Assembly (NCBI RefSeq): GCF_004345615.1 | Contig: NZ_SLWK01000001.1 | Span: 372,001 to 436,000 of the forward strand | DNA: 64,000 nt | Origin: Natronoflexus pectinivorans | GTDB lineage: Bacteria; Bacteroidota; Bacteroidia; Bacteroidales; Marinilabiliaceae | Direction of reading: 5' to 3' | Part shown: piece by piece, positions 54,232 to 63,950 of the stretch | How the letters are laid out: each line of letters begins with the position of its first letter | How positions within the stretch are numbered: the first letter of the stretch is position 1 | Position numbers and translations under genes: made by a program | The notes under the pieces: generated by a model | The model's input: the letters and a program-made list of their open reading frames with translations, nothing else | Told to the model about the DNA's origin: nothing | Databases searched by the model: none

Positions 54232-55923
54232 ATGAGAAAAAAATTCATTTTACCTTTTTTTGTGCTGGCATTTGCTGTATTATATTCCTGCACTGAAAGA
54301 AGCAATGACATTGCTGTTTTTGAACACTTTCGGTACAAAGGAAATGATGCCCTGTTCGACAGAGAGTTTGACCCACAGAATCAGTATCTCAATCCCGTGT
54401 TGGCTGGTTTCTATCCCGACCCATCCATATGCAAAAAAGGAGATACTTACTATGTTGTACACTCCTCGTTCAGTCTTTATCCTGGTGTGCCAATTTTCAA
54501 AAGCAACGACCTTGTTAATTGGGAACAAATAGGACATGTTTTGGATCGTCCATCACAATTGGAACTAGAGGGTCTGCAAATTTCCAATGGAATTTTTGCT
54601 CCTGCTATTGAATACAATCCATACAATGAAACATTTTACATGATAACAACCAGTACCTGGGGTATTGGAAACTTTTATGTAAAAACCAAAGATCCGGAAC
54701 AAGGATGGAGCGATCCGATTGTATTTCCACAAGTTAGAGGCATAGACCCATCGGTATTTTTTGATGATGATGGTAAAGGATATATTCTGGAATGTGCTGA
54801 ACCAATGGGTGGAGCCGATTATGGCGGTCAGAGGGCAATTCACATGCATCTGTTGGATGTAGAAAATGATGTTATAATAGGAGAACCTAAGGAGATAGTA
54901 AGAGGAGGAGCCAGACCTGAAGACAGACCCATATGGATTGAAGCACCTCATATCATTAAGAAATTTGGATACTATTATCTGATTTGTGCCGAAGGAGGAA
55001 CCGGATTAAATCATTCACAAGTTGTGTTTAGGAGTAAGGATGTTTGGGGACCATACATTCCTTATGAGAACAACCCGATTTTAACTCAACGTGACTTGCC
55101 AGAAGAAAGAGATGATAAGATTACCACAGCTGGGCATGCTGATTTTGTTCAAGACGAGAACGGTAAGTGGTGGGCAGTATTTTTAGGTGTTCGTCCTTAC
55201 GATTTTGACATGACCAATGTTGGAAGAGACACCTATTTATTGCCGGTTGAATGGCCAGAAGGGGGTTGGCCTACAATATTACCGCAAGGGGAACAAATTC
55301 CTATTGTAAATGACAAGCCTGGTTTAAATCCAGACCCCAACATTCCGCCTACTACCGGAAATTTTGAATTCGTGGACAATTTTGACTCAGAAGATCTTGG
55401 CTTTACCTGGATGCACATACGTACACCTCGTGAGAAATATTATACTGTAGGAAGTGGCAAGTTGGAATTACGCCCGCGTGATGTGACCACCGAAGAGATT
55501 GGCAATCCATCAGCTATTTTGCGGAGACAACAACATACCACTTTTGAGGCTGAGACCAAACTTGAATTTTATCCCGAAACCGAAGCTGATTTTGCAGGCT
55601 TCACTCTTTTCCAGAATGAAGAATATCAATTCTTATTTGGAAAAACCATGGTTGATGGAAAAACTTCATTAGTTGTAAACAGACTTGAGAAGGATAAGGA
55701 GACATTGGCCACTGTTGAATTAACAGGAAGAGATAGAAACCGTCCGGTTTATCTTAAAGTTACCGGAGATGCAGCCGACTATAGCTTCTTGTACAGTTTC
55801 GACGGAAATAATTGGGAAACTTTGGTTGAAAATGCAGATGGCAGAAACCTGAGTTCAAGAGTTGCCGGAGGTTTTATTGGTGCACTTATAGGGCTTTACA
55901 CCACCAACAACTTCGAACTATAA
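54232..55923 (+). CDS. GH43 beta-xylosidase/arabinofuranosidase lipoprotein with concanavalin-like C-terminal domain
   Basis: 563 residues with a lipoprotein signal (LAFAVLYSC, Cys20). Propeller motifs: base Asp63 (NPVLAGFYPDPSICKKGDTYY), SLYPGVPIFKSNDLVNWEQIGHVL, Asp172 (RGIDPSVFFDDDGKGY) and acid Glu237 (PIWIEAPHIIKK). Residues about 380-563 form the concanavalin-like domain that usually completes the active site of these beta-xylosidases (DNFDSEDLGFTWMHIR, ending GGFIGALIGLYTTNN). It differs from the four minus-strand GH43 proteins. Probably releases xylose or arabinose from arabinoxylo-oligosaccharides at the periplasmic side. Single-gene transcript: leader repeat before, terminator after. 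Confidence 0.92.
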   Translation: MRKKFILPFFVLAFAVLYSCTERSNDIAVFEHFRYKGNDALFDREFDPQNQYLNPVLAGFYPDPSICKKGDTYYVVHSSFSLYPGVPIFKSNDLVNWEQIGHVLDRPSQLELEGLQISNGIFAPAIEYNPYNETFYMITTSTWGIGNFYVKTKDPEQGWSDPIVFPQVRGIDPSVFFDDDGKGYILECAEPMGGADYGGQRAIHMHLLDVENDVIIGEPKEIVRGGARPEDRPIWIEAPHIIKKFGYYYLICAEGGTGLNHSQVVFRSKDVWGPYIPYENNPILTQRDLPEERDDKITTAGHADFVQDENGKWWAVFLGVRPYDFDMTNVGRDTYLLPVEWPEGGWPTILPQGEQIPIVNDKPGLNPDPNIPPTTGNFEFVDNFDSEDLGFTWMHIRTPREKYYTVGSGKLELRPRDVTTEEIGNPSAILRRQQHTTFEAETKLEFYPETEADFAGFTLFQNEEYQFLFGKTMVDGKTSLVVNRLEKDKETLATVELTGRDRNRPVYLKVTGDAADYSFLYSFDGNNWETLVENADGRNLSSRVAGGFIGALIGLYTTNNFEL

Positions 55924-55966
55924 CATGAACTCAATGGCGTAAAGCATTTAAATGTCTATACAAGAA

Positions 55967-56009
55967 AAACTCCGAATAAGGGAATGCAAAACTCTCTTGT
56001 TCGGAGTTT
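55967..56009. terminator. bidirectional terminator between convergent genes
   Basis: A 10-bp stem (55967-55976 with 56000-56009) with A-rich and T-rich flanks lies between the plus-strand GH43 gene and the minus-strand FGE-like gene, so it can serve both. Confidence 0.75.
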
Positions 56010-56029
56010 ATCTTTTGAAAATTATATTA

Positions 56030-56863
56030 TCACGGAGCATTTCGAGCAACCCGAAATCCTTGGTCTGGCCCGGCTCCATTTGCTTCAAACATTCCGCGGT
56101 AGGATATCGCGCATGCATGTTCTCCACCAATCCAGCCTCCGCCACGCCAAACTCTCCTGTGACCACTTTCAAGTTCGTCATCTTCATACCAATCCCAACA
56201 CCATTCTCTCACATTTCCTGACATATCATAAAGACCAAGTTCATTTGGCCTTTTTTCTCCTACAGGACGGGTTCTTGATTGATTATTCTCAATATTAATC
56301 CAACTCCATTTCCCATCTAAATATTGATTCCCGGAATTTCTCCAATACCATGCAACATCATCCAGGTTATTAGAACCACTATATATATAATTATTGCTTT
56401 TTATGCCTCCACTGGCAGCAAAATCCCATTCAATCTCGGTGGGCAACCGATAACCATCAGCTGATTCATTAATTCTTACACTCCATTTTAAATCATCAAA
56501 TTCGCTGAAGTTATTCAAATCAATTTTCAATGTATCCACAATATAATAGGGCGTAAATCCTTCTAATTCACTACGCCGATTGCAATATATGATGCATTCA
56601 TACCAGCTCACCATATCAACAGGCAGGTTGTCCCCGGAAAATTGTGATGGGTTATATCCCATCACCTCTATCCATTCCTTCTGTGTTATTTCGTATTTAC
56701 TCAGAAAAAAGTCTTTAACAACAATGCCTTTCCCAAAAAAATATGAATATTCATTTTTAAACTCACCTCCATTTATTAATATCAACTCATTGGAAGCATC
56801 TTTTTTGCACCCCGATAAAATCAATACAGGCATCAGCGCCAAATAAAAAAAGTTATTCTTCAT
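56030..56863 (-). CDS. FGE/SUMF1-like domain lipoprotein, probably non-catalytic
   Basis: 277 residues with a lipoprotein signal (LMPVLILSGC, Cys19). A single formylglycine-generating-enzyme-sulfatase domain covers most of the protein: ELILINGGEF, FFLSKYEITQKEW, PVDMVSWYECIIYCNRRS, YRLPTEIEWDFAASGG, NELGLYDMSGNVREWCWDWY and RVWRGGGWIGG near the end. True formylglycine-generating enzymes use two close Cys near the C-terminus. Here only one Cys (EHACAISYR) is seen in that area, so sulfatase activation is unlikely. No sulfatase gene is in the window. In Bacteroidetes such domains also occur in envelope proteins of unknown role. It is next to the GH11 gene but separated by 276 bases. Confidence 0.85.
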   Translation of the reverse strand: MKNNFFYLALMPVLILSGCKKDASNELILINGGEFKNEYSYFFGKGIVVKDFFLSKYEITQKEWIEVMGYNPSQFSGDNLPVDMVSWYECIIYCNRRSELEGFTPYYIVDTLKIDLNNFSEFDDLKWSVRINESADGYRLPTEIEWDFAASGGIKSNNYIYSGSNNLDDVAWYWRNSGNQYLDGKWSWINIENNQSRTRPVGEKRPNELGLYDMSGNVREWCWDWYEDDELESGHRRVWRGGGWIGGEHACAISYRGMFEANGAGPDQGFRVARNAP

Positions 56864-57058
56864 TAGTAAAATATTAATAAGTTAATTTCTAAAAACCAGT
56901 CAATTGAAAACAATCCTGTTATGCATTATAAAATTAATAAAATAGACTAGTAACACATCTATAGTAATTAGATTTATCTATACAACTATCAAAAAATTAA
57001 TAAGATCTATAATCAAAGTAAGGGTTGTGAAGCATTTTATATGATCATATTTTAAAAC

Positions 57059-57087
57059 TCTGCCCGACAAAAAAATTGTCGGGCAGA
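57059..57087 (-). terminator. terminator after GH11
   Basis: A perfect 12-bp G/C-containing stem (57059-57070 with 57076-57087) with a 5-base loop, 50 bases past the GH11 stop. On the minus strand it is followed by a short T-run. The rest of 56864-57139 shows nothing recognisable. Confidence 0.8.
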
Positions 57088-57139
57088 ATATAAATAAATG
57101 CTTTTATGCCATTTATGCTTTAAATGTTAAACTTAAGAA

Positions 57140-58300
57140 TTATTGAACTGGTACAAACCTCCAATGCGAATTATTATGATTGGTATTTGCCCATTGTCCT
57201 ACATTAGATCCGTCAGAAGTTCTTCCCATACCATCAAGGTATAATCCGGTTCCTCTGTTTCTTAAACGGTAATAACCATTGCCGGCAGACTCCAGGCTCC
57301 ATTGAGCATTGTTGTGATTTGTGTTTGCCCATTGCCCAACATTCGCACCATTTTCAGTTCTTCCCATTCCATCAATATATAAACCTGTACCTCTGTTTCT
57401 AAATCTCTCAAAACCTCCGGAAGCTTCTCTTGTCCATTGTGCGTTTTGGTGATTGGTGTTGGCATATTGTCCAAGATCAGATCCATCAGAAGTTCTACCC
57501 ATTCCATCTAAAAACAACCCGGTTGCCCGGTTTTGTATCCTGTAATAAGTAGCTCCACCGCCGTCGGTGTTGCCGCCATCGCCACTTCCTTCACCAGCGC
57601 TCCATACTGTTGCATTCACCGAGCCCTGGCTATTACCGCCATATGCTTCTGTAAGTAGAATCGCATATGGAGACATATCATTTAAATGATATCCTAGATT
57701 CGCCCATGCATTCACATGATTTGCGAAAGTAATTGTACGATTTTGACCAACAGGCACCTTAGATCTTCTTGTACTGTAAATTTGAGTAAAAGTCTGGGTT
57801 CCTTCAATAGATGGTGCATTTACCCTAATATCCTCATAGATATCATATGTTGAACCATCGCTGTTAACCGTTCCAAGGAATCTGCCATAAGTAGGCCTTT
57901 GAGTACCCCAGCTTTCATTTACATAGTACTCTATCATTGGACTTCTGGACCAACCATAATACCCAAAAACTCCACCACCACTATGGTTATGTACCCCTAT
58001 ATTATACCCAATAATTCTTGTTTTCGAACCGGAACTCCATCCTTTTCCACATGTAAAATTACCATTGTAATCCCACGAAACACTGTAATTTCCTCCTGGT
58101 CCGTTTTGGTAATCTATCCAGCCACTGTGGTCATCAGTCCAAAGTTGCCAAAAATAACCATCATGTGTACCCGAATCGTATGACTTAAGGGTGGCGTCAG
58201 ACATTACATCATCAATCATTAAATCATCGTCAATGATATCTTCTGAGCACCCAGCAAACATAAAAACTAATGCAGTTGCAATAAAAAAAACTTTTTTCAT
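57140..58300 (-). CDS. GH11 endo-beta-1,4-xylanase surface lipoprotein with ricin-type trefoil
   Basis: 386 residues from the start at 58300, which gives a lipoprotein signal (LVFMFAGC, Cys18). Asp/Glu-rich residues follow the Cys (SEDIIDDD), the pattern of the Bacteroidetes surface lipoprotein export signal. GH11 jelly roll (about 45-232): GYFWQLWTDD, nucleophile Glu124 (SRSPMIEYYVNE) and acid/base Glu218 (AILLTEAYGGNSQG). After a short Gly/Asp linker comes a ricin-type beta-trefoil (252-386) of three nearly equal repeats, each with TGL(F/Y)(L/I)DGMGRT and Gln-(Tyr/Trp)-ANTNH; such modules (CBM13-like) often bind xylan. GH11 enzymes cut unsubstituted xylan backbone. It is divergent from susC, so both may share regulation. 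Confidence 0.93.
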   Translation of the reverse strand: MKKVFFIATALVFMFAGCSEDIIDDDLMIDDVMSDATLKSYDSGTHDGYFWQLWTDDHSGWIDYQNGPGGNYSVSWDYNGNFTCGKGWSSGSKTRIIGYNIGVHNHSGGGVFGYYGWSRSPMIEYYVNESWGTQRPTYGRFLGTVNSDGSTYDIYEDIRVNAPSIEGTQTFTQIYSTRRSKVPVGQNRTITFANHVNAWANLGYHLNDMSPYAILLTEAYGGNSQGSVNATVWSAGEGSGDGGNTDGGGATYYRIQNRATGLFLDGMGRTSDGSDLGQYANTNHQNAQWTREASGGFERFRNRGTGLYIDGMGRTENGANVGQWANTNHNNAQWSLESAGNGYYRLRNRGTGLYLDGMGRTSDGSNVGQWANTNHNNSHWRFVPVQ

Positions 58301-59059
58301 AATTTTTGTTGGATTTTTAATAGTGTAAGGCATAAAAACATTCAAGTTGAATTGTAAAAAAAGTAAAGGGACCAACTGTGGTCACCCTTTGGTTTCATTA
58401 AAGAAATAAAATTCACTTTTTTTAGCGTTTAAATATACATTTTTTTATTTAACTTATGATTTTATTTTGATTCTTTTGTTTATAATTATCTACACTTACA
58501 TCCCTTAATCAATAAATCGATCTTTCTTTAAGTTTCATTACTTGCTATTTTTATGATCGTTACACACATTATCAATTACTATAAAACAAAAGGAAAATAG
58601 CTTTTATTTATCTTAATATTTTTTCTGCCAGTGACGTTGATTTTTCTATCATTACATAGAATTATAAGTTATTCTGCTGCATTTACGTTATTTATATTCT
58701 TCTTTTCCTGAAATATTTTGAGATAAATTAAAATGCATACGAAATTATTACATGTTTTTGTTTATTTGAGAGGCATTTACAAACTTTAGTGGCGATAATT
58801 CATTGCAAATATTAAATAAGACGAACGATTATTTGGTCATTTTTGTTTATTTTTTATAATTTTATCAATCCAAATTGCACATTGCACATTTATTATCTAT
58901 TCAAAATTTTAGATAATATCTCTGGCATAATATCGAAACTCTCTTATCGCAATCGCGACTTTTTCACTACAAGAATCAGCACTATCATTTGGTACATGGT
59001 ACCATATGCCAACATGTATTCTATATAATCACTAATTGTTTCATTCAAAAAAAAGAATT
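58301..59059. other. divergent control region between GH11 and susC
   Basis: About 760 very A/T-rich bases that must hold both promoters. TATAATTTTA at about 58855 is a weak -7-like candidate for susC. An imperfect palindrome around 58375-58391 (AAAGGGACCA / TGGTCACCCTTT) lies upstream of GH11. Neither is convincing, and no gene was found. Confidence 0.4.
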
Positions 59060-62000
59060 ATGAAAAAAATCAATTGTAAATTGGCATGTCTGTTCCTTTT
59101 GCCATTACTATTACTAACGGTAAACCTGAATGCGCAGCAAGGCCAAATTCAAGGCCGTGTTGTCGATGAAGCTGGTTTTCCCATTGCGGGAGTGAATGTA
59201 ATAATTCAGGGTACAACTACCGGAGTCATTACAGACTCAGAGGGAAATTATCGCATCAATGCAGCCCCTGATGCAATACTCTCATTTTCTTTTATAGGTT
59301 ACTCATCTGAAACCATTCCAGTTGATGGAAGAACTCAGATAGATCTTACATTAACTCCAGATGTTTTACAACTTTCTGACATTGTAGTTGTTGGATATGG
59401 AACTCAAAGAAGAGAAAGCCTCACAGGTTCAGTGGCGAGCATTTCTTCAGATCGATTGGAACGAAAACCTGTTAGCAGTATCGAATCTGCATTACAAGGA
59501 GAGATGTCCGGTGTTTCTGTTGTTAGCAGTGGTGGCCCGGGAGAAGCACCATCAGTAAGAATTAGAGGTATTGGCTCAGTAAATTTCTCTGCCGACCCTC
59601 TTTATGTAATTGATGGAATTCCTGTTGGCAACTTAAATAATTTCGATGTTAATGATATAGAGTCTGTATCCGTTCTTAAAGATGCAGCAGCTTCGGCAAT
59701 ATATGGATCCAGAGCTGCAAACGGAGTTGTACTGATTACGACTAAACGAGGCTCACGCGACGGACGAGTTTCCATTAATGTTGACGCATCTACAGGATTT
59801 CAACAAGCATGGAACAAATTAGATCTCTTAAATAGAGATGAGTACATGGCATTTGCAACAGATTTATTGACAAATGCAGGTCTTGCTTTACCTACCAGGT
59901 TTTCAAACATGAATGCTCCAATCTATGAAGGAGCAACCCAAACTTTTGCTCAAACCGATACTGATTGGCAGGATGAAATGTTCAGAACGGCTGGAATTTC
60001 TCGTGTAAATATAGATCTTTCAGGGGGAAATGAGCAATACAGGTTTTATACCTCTTATGGTAGATTCCAACAAGATGGTATCATGGTAGGTTCCGATTTT
60101 GACCGTCATAGCTTTAGAATAAACTCTGAATATAAAGTAAATAATTTCTTGACAGTCGGAGAATCAATCAAAGCTTCATATAGTACACAATCAAGAGAGA
60201 TTGAACAAGGAGGACGTACCATTATTAAGCATATGGTAAATCAGGTTCCTTATATACCAGTCTATAACCCAACAAACCTTGGAGGCTTTGGTGGACCAGA
60301 ACCAGTTGATGGTAGTGATGCCGAGAATCCTGTTCAAGTTGCCACCCATAATAACATCTCAAACAGAGTGGTAAATTTGGTTGGTAATGCTTATGCCAGA
60401 ATAGCATTTACAGATTGGTTAAGTTTCCGCTCAGCTGTTGGTATAGAATATTCCGGAACCAGAATTACGGAACAAAGACCAATGTATAATAATGGATATA
60501 ACCAAAGAAATTACAACGAGTTAAGTGATGACAGATCCAGGTATTACTCCAGAATCTTCACCAATCAATTAAATTTCGACAGAATAATTGATAGACATGA
60601 AATCAATGCGGTAGCAATTGTTGAAGAACAAATCACCAGCAACGATTTTCTGATAGGAAGAGGACAGCACACAACCAACAGTCTGGATCAGCTTCAAGGA
60701 ACATCTTCCCAAACAGTGAGCGGAGGCCTAAATGAAACAGCATTGATTTCGTATGCAGGAAGACTCAATTATGCGTTTGATGACAAATACTTATTGAGTG
60801 CCTCATTTCGTCGGGATGGGTCATCGGTTTTTGCACCTGGTAAAAAATGGGGAAACTTCCCGGGAGCATCTCTTGGATGGGTCATGAGTCGCGAAGATTT
60901 TATGCAAGACTTTGACTTCCTGTCTGAGTTAAAATTCAGAGCCAGTTATGGAACACTCGGTTTTAATGCAGTGGGAGCTTATCCATGGCAATCAACAATT
61001 GCTTTTAACACTTGGGCAGTACTCAACGACAATGCATCGAACAACCAGGGAGCATATTTCAGCGTTCTTCCTAACCAGGATCTTGAATGGGAGATAACAA
61101 CCATGTCGAATTTTGGTTTTGACCTGTCCCTATTCCATCATGCAGTAACTTTTTCTGCAGAATACTATATGAGAAGAGTTGACAACCTGATTGTAGAAAA
61201 TCCTTTGGCTCCATCTATGGGCTATTCTTCAGATCCATTAACAAACATTGGAGAAATGAAGAACTGGGGATACGATTTCAATCTTGGTTACAACAAACGC
61301 GATGGAGAGTTCCGATTTGGAATCTCAGCAAACCTGAGCACCGTTAATAATGAAGTGGTCCGATTAAGTACAGGTGCACCATTTATTGACATCGGCGCAA
61401 CGACAGAAGACTATGGTGGTGGCTCAATTACAAGAACACAAGCAGGGCATCCGATTCAAGGCTTCTATGGATATGTAGTGGATGGAATCTTCCAAACGCA
61501 AGCAGAAATTGACGCGCTTAATAATATAGCTGCTCAACAATATGCTGCAGGAATTGTGGATCAACAATACTATCAAAGTGAATTTACAGCCCCTGGAGAT
61601 ATCAGGTTCAGGGATTTAACCGGAAATGGAATTGTTGACGAGAATGATCGTCAGATCATTGGAAACTTTTTACCTGATTTCTCATATGGTATTAACTTCA
61701 ATGCTGAATACAGAAATTTCGATCTATCTCTATTAATTCAGGGAGTATATGGCAATGACATCTATAATGGAACGGCAGTATTAACTCAAGGTATGATGAG
61801 ACTATTTAATATGGATAAAGCTGTTTTAGATGCCTGGACGCCAAACAATACAAATACAGATATGCCAAGAGCAATAAGTGGAGATCCAAACAGAAATGCC
61901 AGGGTTTCTGACAGATTTGTTGAAGACGGCTCATACATGAGATTAAAAAATCTAACCTTGGGTTATAACATATCCGACGAAGTTCTGGCATCCACCTTCA

Positions 62001-62182
62001 GAAATTCTATAAGAGGTGTACGTCTGTATGTTACAGCTCAAAACTTACTTACGATTACAAATTATTCAGGATATGATCCGGAAATTGCCTCATATGGCAA
62101 TAACACCCTTCGACATGGGGTTGACCTAGGGCAATATCCACAACCCAGAACATTCATTTTTGGAGTTCGTGCATCATTCTAA
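59060..62182 (+). CDS. susC: SusC/RagA-type TonB-dependent outer-membrane transporter
   Basis: 1040 residues from the ATG at 59060 (the upstream TTG adds nothing), with a signal peptide ending LNAQQGQ. A carboxypeptidase-D-like regulatory domain (about 25-105: IQGRVVDEAGFPIAGVNVII, GYSSETIPVDG) is followed by the TonB-box region (DIVVVGYGTQRRESLTGSV) and plug (about 125-240: VRIRGIGSVNFSADPLYVIDGIPV, AASAIYGSRAANGVVLITTKRG). The beta-barrel runs to the end, which finishes with the aromatic FGVRASF. It imports oligosaccharides too large for porins, with SusD as lid. Substrate cannot be read; the nearby GH11 suggests xylo-oligosaccharides. No sigma/anti-sigma or HTCS regulator lies next to it. 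Confidence 0.95.
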   Translation: MKKINCKLACLFLLPLLLLTVNLNAQQGQIQGRVVDEAGFPIAGVNVIIQGTTTGVITDSEGNYRINAAPDAILSFSFIGYSSETIPVDGRTQIDLTLTPDVLQLSDIVVVGYGTQRRESLTGSVASISSDRLERKPVSSIESALQGEMSGVSVVSSGGPGEAPSVRIRGIGSVNFSADPLYVIDGIPVGNLNNFDVNDIESVSVLKDAAASAIYGSRAANGVVLITTKRGSRDGRVSINVDASTGFQQAWNKLDLLNRDEYMAFATDLLTNAGLALPTRFSNMNAPIYEGATQTFAQTDTDWQDEMFRTAGISRVNIDLSGGNEQYRFYTSYGRFQQDGIMVGSDFDRHSFRINSEYKVNNFLTVGESIKASYSTQSREIEQGGRTIIKHMVNQVPYIPVYNPTNLGGFGGPEPVDGSDAENPVQVATHNNISNRVVNLVGNAYARIAFTDWLSFRSAVGIEYSGTRITEQRPMYNNGYNQRNYNELSDDRSRYYSRIFTNQLNFDRIIDRHEINAVAIVEEQITSNDFLIGRGQHTTNSLDQLQGTSSQTVSGGLNETALISYAGRLNYAFDDKYLLSASFRRDGSSVFAPGKKWGNFPGASLGWVMSREDFMQDFDFLSELKFRASYGTLGFNAVGAYPWQSTIAFNTWAVLNDNASNNQGAYFSVLPNQDLEWEITTMSNFGFDLSLFHHAVTFSAEYYMRRVDNLIVENPLAPSMGYSSDPLTNIGEMKNWGYDFNLGYNKRDGEFRFGISANLSTVNNEVVRLSTGAPFIDIGATTEDYGGGSITRTQAGHPIQGFYGYVVDGIFQTQAEIDALNNIAAQQYAAGIVDQQYYQSEFTAPGDIRFRDLTGNGIVDENDRQIIGNFLPDFSYGINFNAEYRNFDLSLLIQGVYGNDIYNGTAVLTQGMMRLFNMDKAVLDAWTPNNTNTDMPRAISGDPNRNARVSDRFVEDGSYMRLKNLTLGYNISDEVLASTFRNSIRGVRLYVTAQNLLTITNYSGYDPEIASYGNNTLRHGVDLGQYPQPRTFIFGVRASF

Positions 62183-62192
62183 ATCATAAAAA

Positions 62193-63737
62193 ATGAAAAC
62201 GATGAAAAATAAACTGATAATAGCATTACTTGGAATACTTTTCTTTTCCCAGGCATGCGACGATTCAATATTGGATAAAACAAATCCAAACCAGCTGACA
62301 GTTGACCAGTATTACACAAATGCTGATGAATTAACCGCAGCCACCAATGCCATTTATGGACAATTTACAGGCTCAGATTTATGGGGACGGATGATGCAAT
62401 ACTTCTCCGACACAAGGGCAGATGAGCATTCTACAGGAGGGCCTCAGCTTGAAACAAGAAACGCGCAATTACTTACCGGTACTTATGACAATTCAAACTA
62501 CACAATAATTGCAGCGTACAGGGGATTGTACAGATTGATTCACAGAGCCAATGCTGTAATCGAATTTGGGCCTAATATTGAAGATATTGATTCAGACCTT
62601 CGAGCTCATAGAATAGCGGAAGCAAAATTTTTAAGAGCCTGGGCCTATTATTATCTGACTGTTAATTGGGGAAGAGTTCCAATTTATACGGAAACAGTTA
62701 AATCTCCGGATGGTTATCAGCCGTTGGCTGAAGAATCTGAGATTTTTAACTTATTAGAGACCGATCTCACCGACATCCAATCTGTACTCAAAGTCACCCA
62801 TTCATCTGAAGACCGAGGCAGGGCAACAAAGGGTGCGGCTCAGCTGCTATTAGCTCGTGTACTTATGCATCAAGGGAAGTATTCTGAAGCGAGAACAGTG
62901 CTGCTCGATATTTACGAAAATGGCCCATACAGATTGATGGATAACTATTCAGACAACTTTAGAGAGGAAACATCCTATAATGATGAGTCAATATTTGAGA
63001 TAGGCTTTACAGGTACAGGATTCAACTGGTGGGAAGATGGCAATGGAGATGGGCCAAATGACAAACAAAATGTGATGTTCCAGGACTACAGTCCTGTAGC
63101 CTGGCGCAATATGATTCCATCAGATAAATTGATCAATGCGTTTGAACACCCGGAGAATGGAGATGATAAAGAAGACCCAAGATTACGGGAGTCAGTTATT
63201 TTTGTGGGTGACATGTTTGGACCCCCAGAAAACCCCATAGAGCTCACTGCTGAAAGGGTTGGAGGATATACATCTAATTTCCATGGAGAAGATGTTCTAC
63301 TTGGCTGGTTTAAATATTCGCCTATGTATAAAATTGATCCGGGAGAATACTACACTTCCAGCATAAATTACAGAAACATGCGTTTTGCTGAGGTACTTAT
63401 CAAACTTGCTGAGTGCGAAAACGAACTGGACAACATACCTGAGGCATTGGGATATCTAAATGAAATCCGCAGTCGACCAAGCGTGGATATGCCAGATTAT
63501 CCAACTGCACGGTTCCCAAGTAACACAAAAGTGGAAGTACGACGAACCATTATGCATGAGTCGCTGGTAGAATTCTCAAACGAAAAACTCAGACCTTTAG
63601 AATTGGCAAGATGGAGAAGAAATGGTCATTTTGATGAAACAAATCCCGATCCGGTGGCATACATCAGAAATAACCCTGCAAGAGCATTACTACCATTGCC
63701 GGACACTGAAGTTAGTCGTAACAATTTGATCAACTAA
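62193..63737 (+). CDS. susD: SusD/RagB-type surface glycan-binding lipoprotein
   Basis: 514 residues, starting 11 bases after susC, so the two are co-translated. Lipoprotein signal with Cys22 (GILFFSQAC) followed by DDSILDKT, acidic enough for surface export. The SusD fold is visible: QLTVDQYYTNADELTAATNAIYGQF, RIAEAKFLRAWAYYYLTVNWGRVP, RATKGAAQLLLARVLMHQGKY, NYRNMRFAEVLIKLAECENEL and a C-terminal LLPLPDTEV. TPR-like helices carry the binding face; aromatic residues there cannot be assigned without a structure. It forms the lid of the SusC channel. Confidence 0.95.
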   Translation: MKTMKNKLIIALLGILFFSQACDDSILDKTNPNQLTVDQYYTNADELTAATNAIYGQFTGSDLWGRMMQYFSDTRADEHSTGGPQLETRNAQLLTGTYDNSNYTIIAAYRGLYRLIHRANAVIEFGPNIEDIDSDLRAHRIAEAKFLRAWAYYYLTVNWGRVPIYTETVKSPDGYQPLAEESEIFNLLETDLTDIQSVLKVTHSSEDRGRATKGAAQLLLARVLMHQGKYSEARTVLLDIYENGPYRLMDNYSDNFREETSYNDESIFEIGFTGTGFNWWEDGNGDGPNDKQNVMFQDYSPVAWRNMIPSDKLINAFEHPENGDDKEDPRLRESVIFVGDMFGPPENPIELTAERVGGYTSNFHGEDVLLGWFKYSPMYKIDPGEYYTSSINYRNMRFAEVLIKLAECENELDNIPEALGYLNEIRSRPSVDMPDYPTARFPSNTKVEVRRTIMHESLVEFSNEKLRPLELARWRRNGHFDETNPDPVAYIRNNPARALLPLPDTEVSRNNLIN

Positions 63738-63789
63738 TCTCTTCAATAACTGATTGTTAAAGCATAACAATCTAAGAATATTCTTGTGA

Positions 63790-63826
63790 GAAAGACGTAA
63801 AGAGCGAAAGACTCTTTACGTCTTTC
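63790..63826 (+). terminator. terminator after susD
   Basis: A perfect 15-bp stem (63790-63804 with 63812-63826) with a 7-base loop followed by GTATTTTAAG, 53 bases past susD. It implies that susCD is a two-gene unit, with the next gene starting afresh or by read-through. Confidence 0.85.
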
Positions 63827-63950
63827 GTATTTTAAGACACAGCTTAATGCAACATAATTATTTCATTAATAAACACTCCAAATATCTCACAATAATGCCC
63901 TTAATCCCTTTTTATTCAATTCTTATATTATTTAATTTTAACTTCTAATT

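Noticed and set aside
58366-58391. Imperfect palindrome AAAGGGACCA/TGGTCACCCTTT upstream of GH11
   Set aside because: It needs a bulge and has no second copy or regulator nearby; too weak to call an operator.
58976-59020. GGTAC-rich palindromic stretch (TGGTACATGGTACC) before susC
   Set aside because: Short and A/T-flanked, without a matching site near other genes; could be chance.
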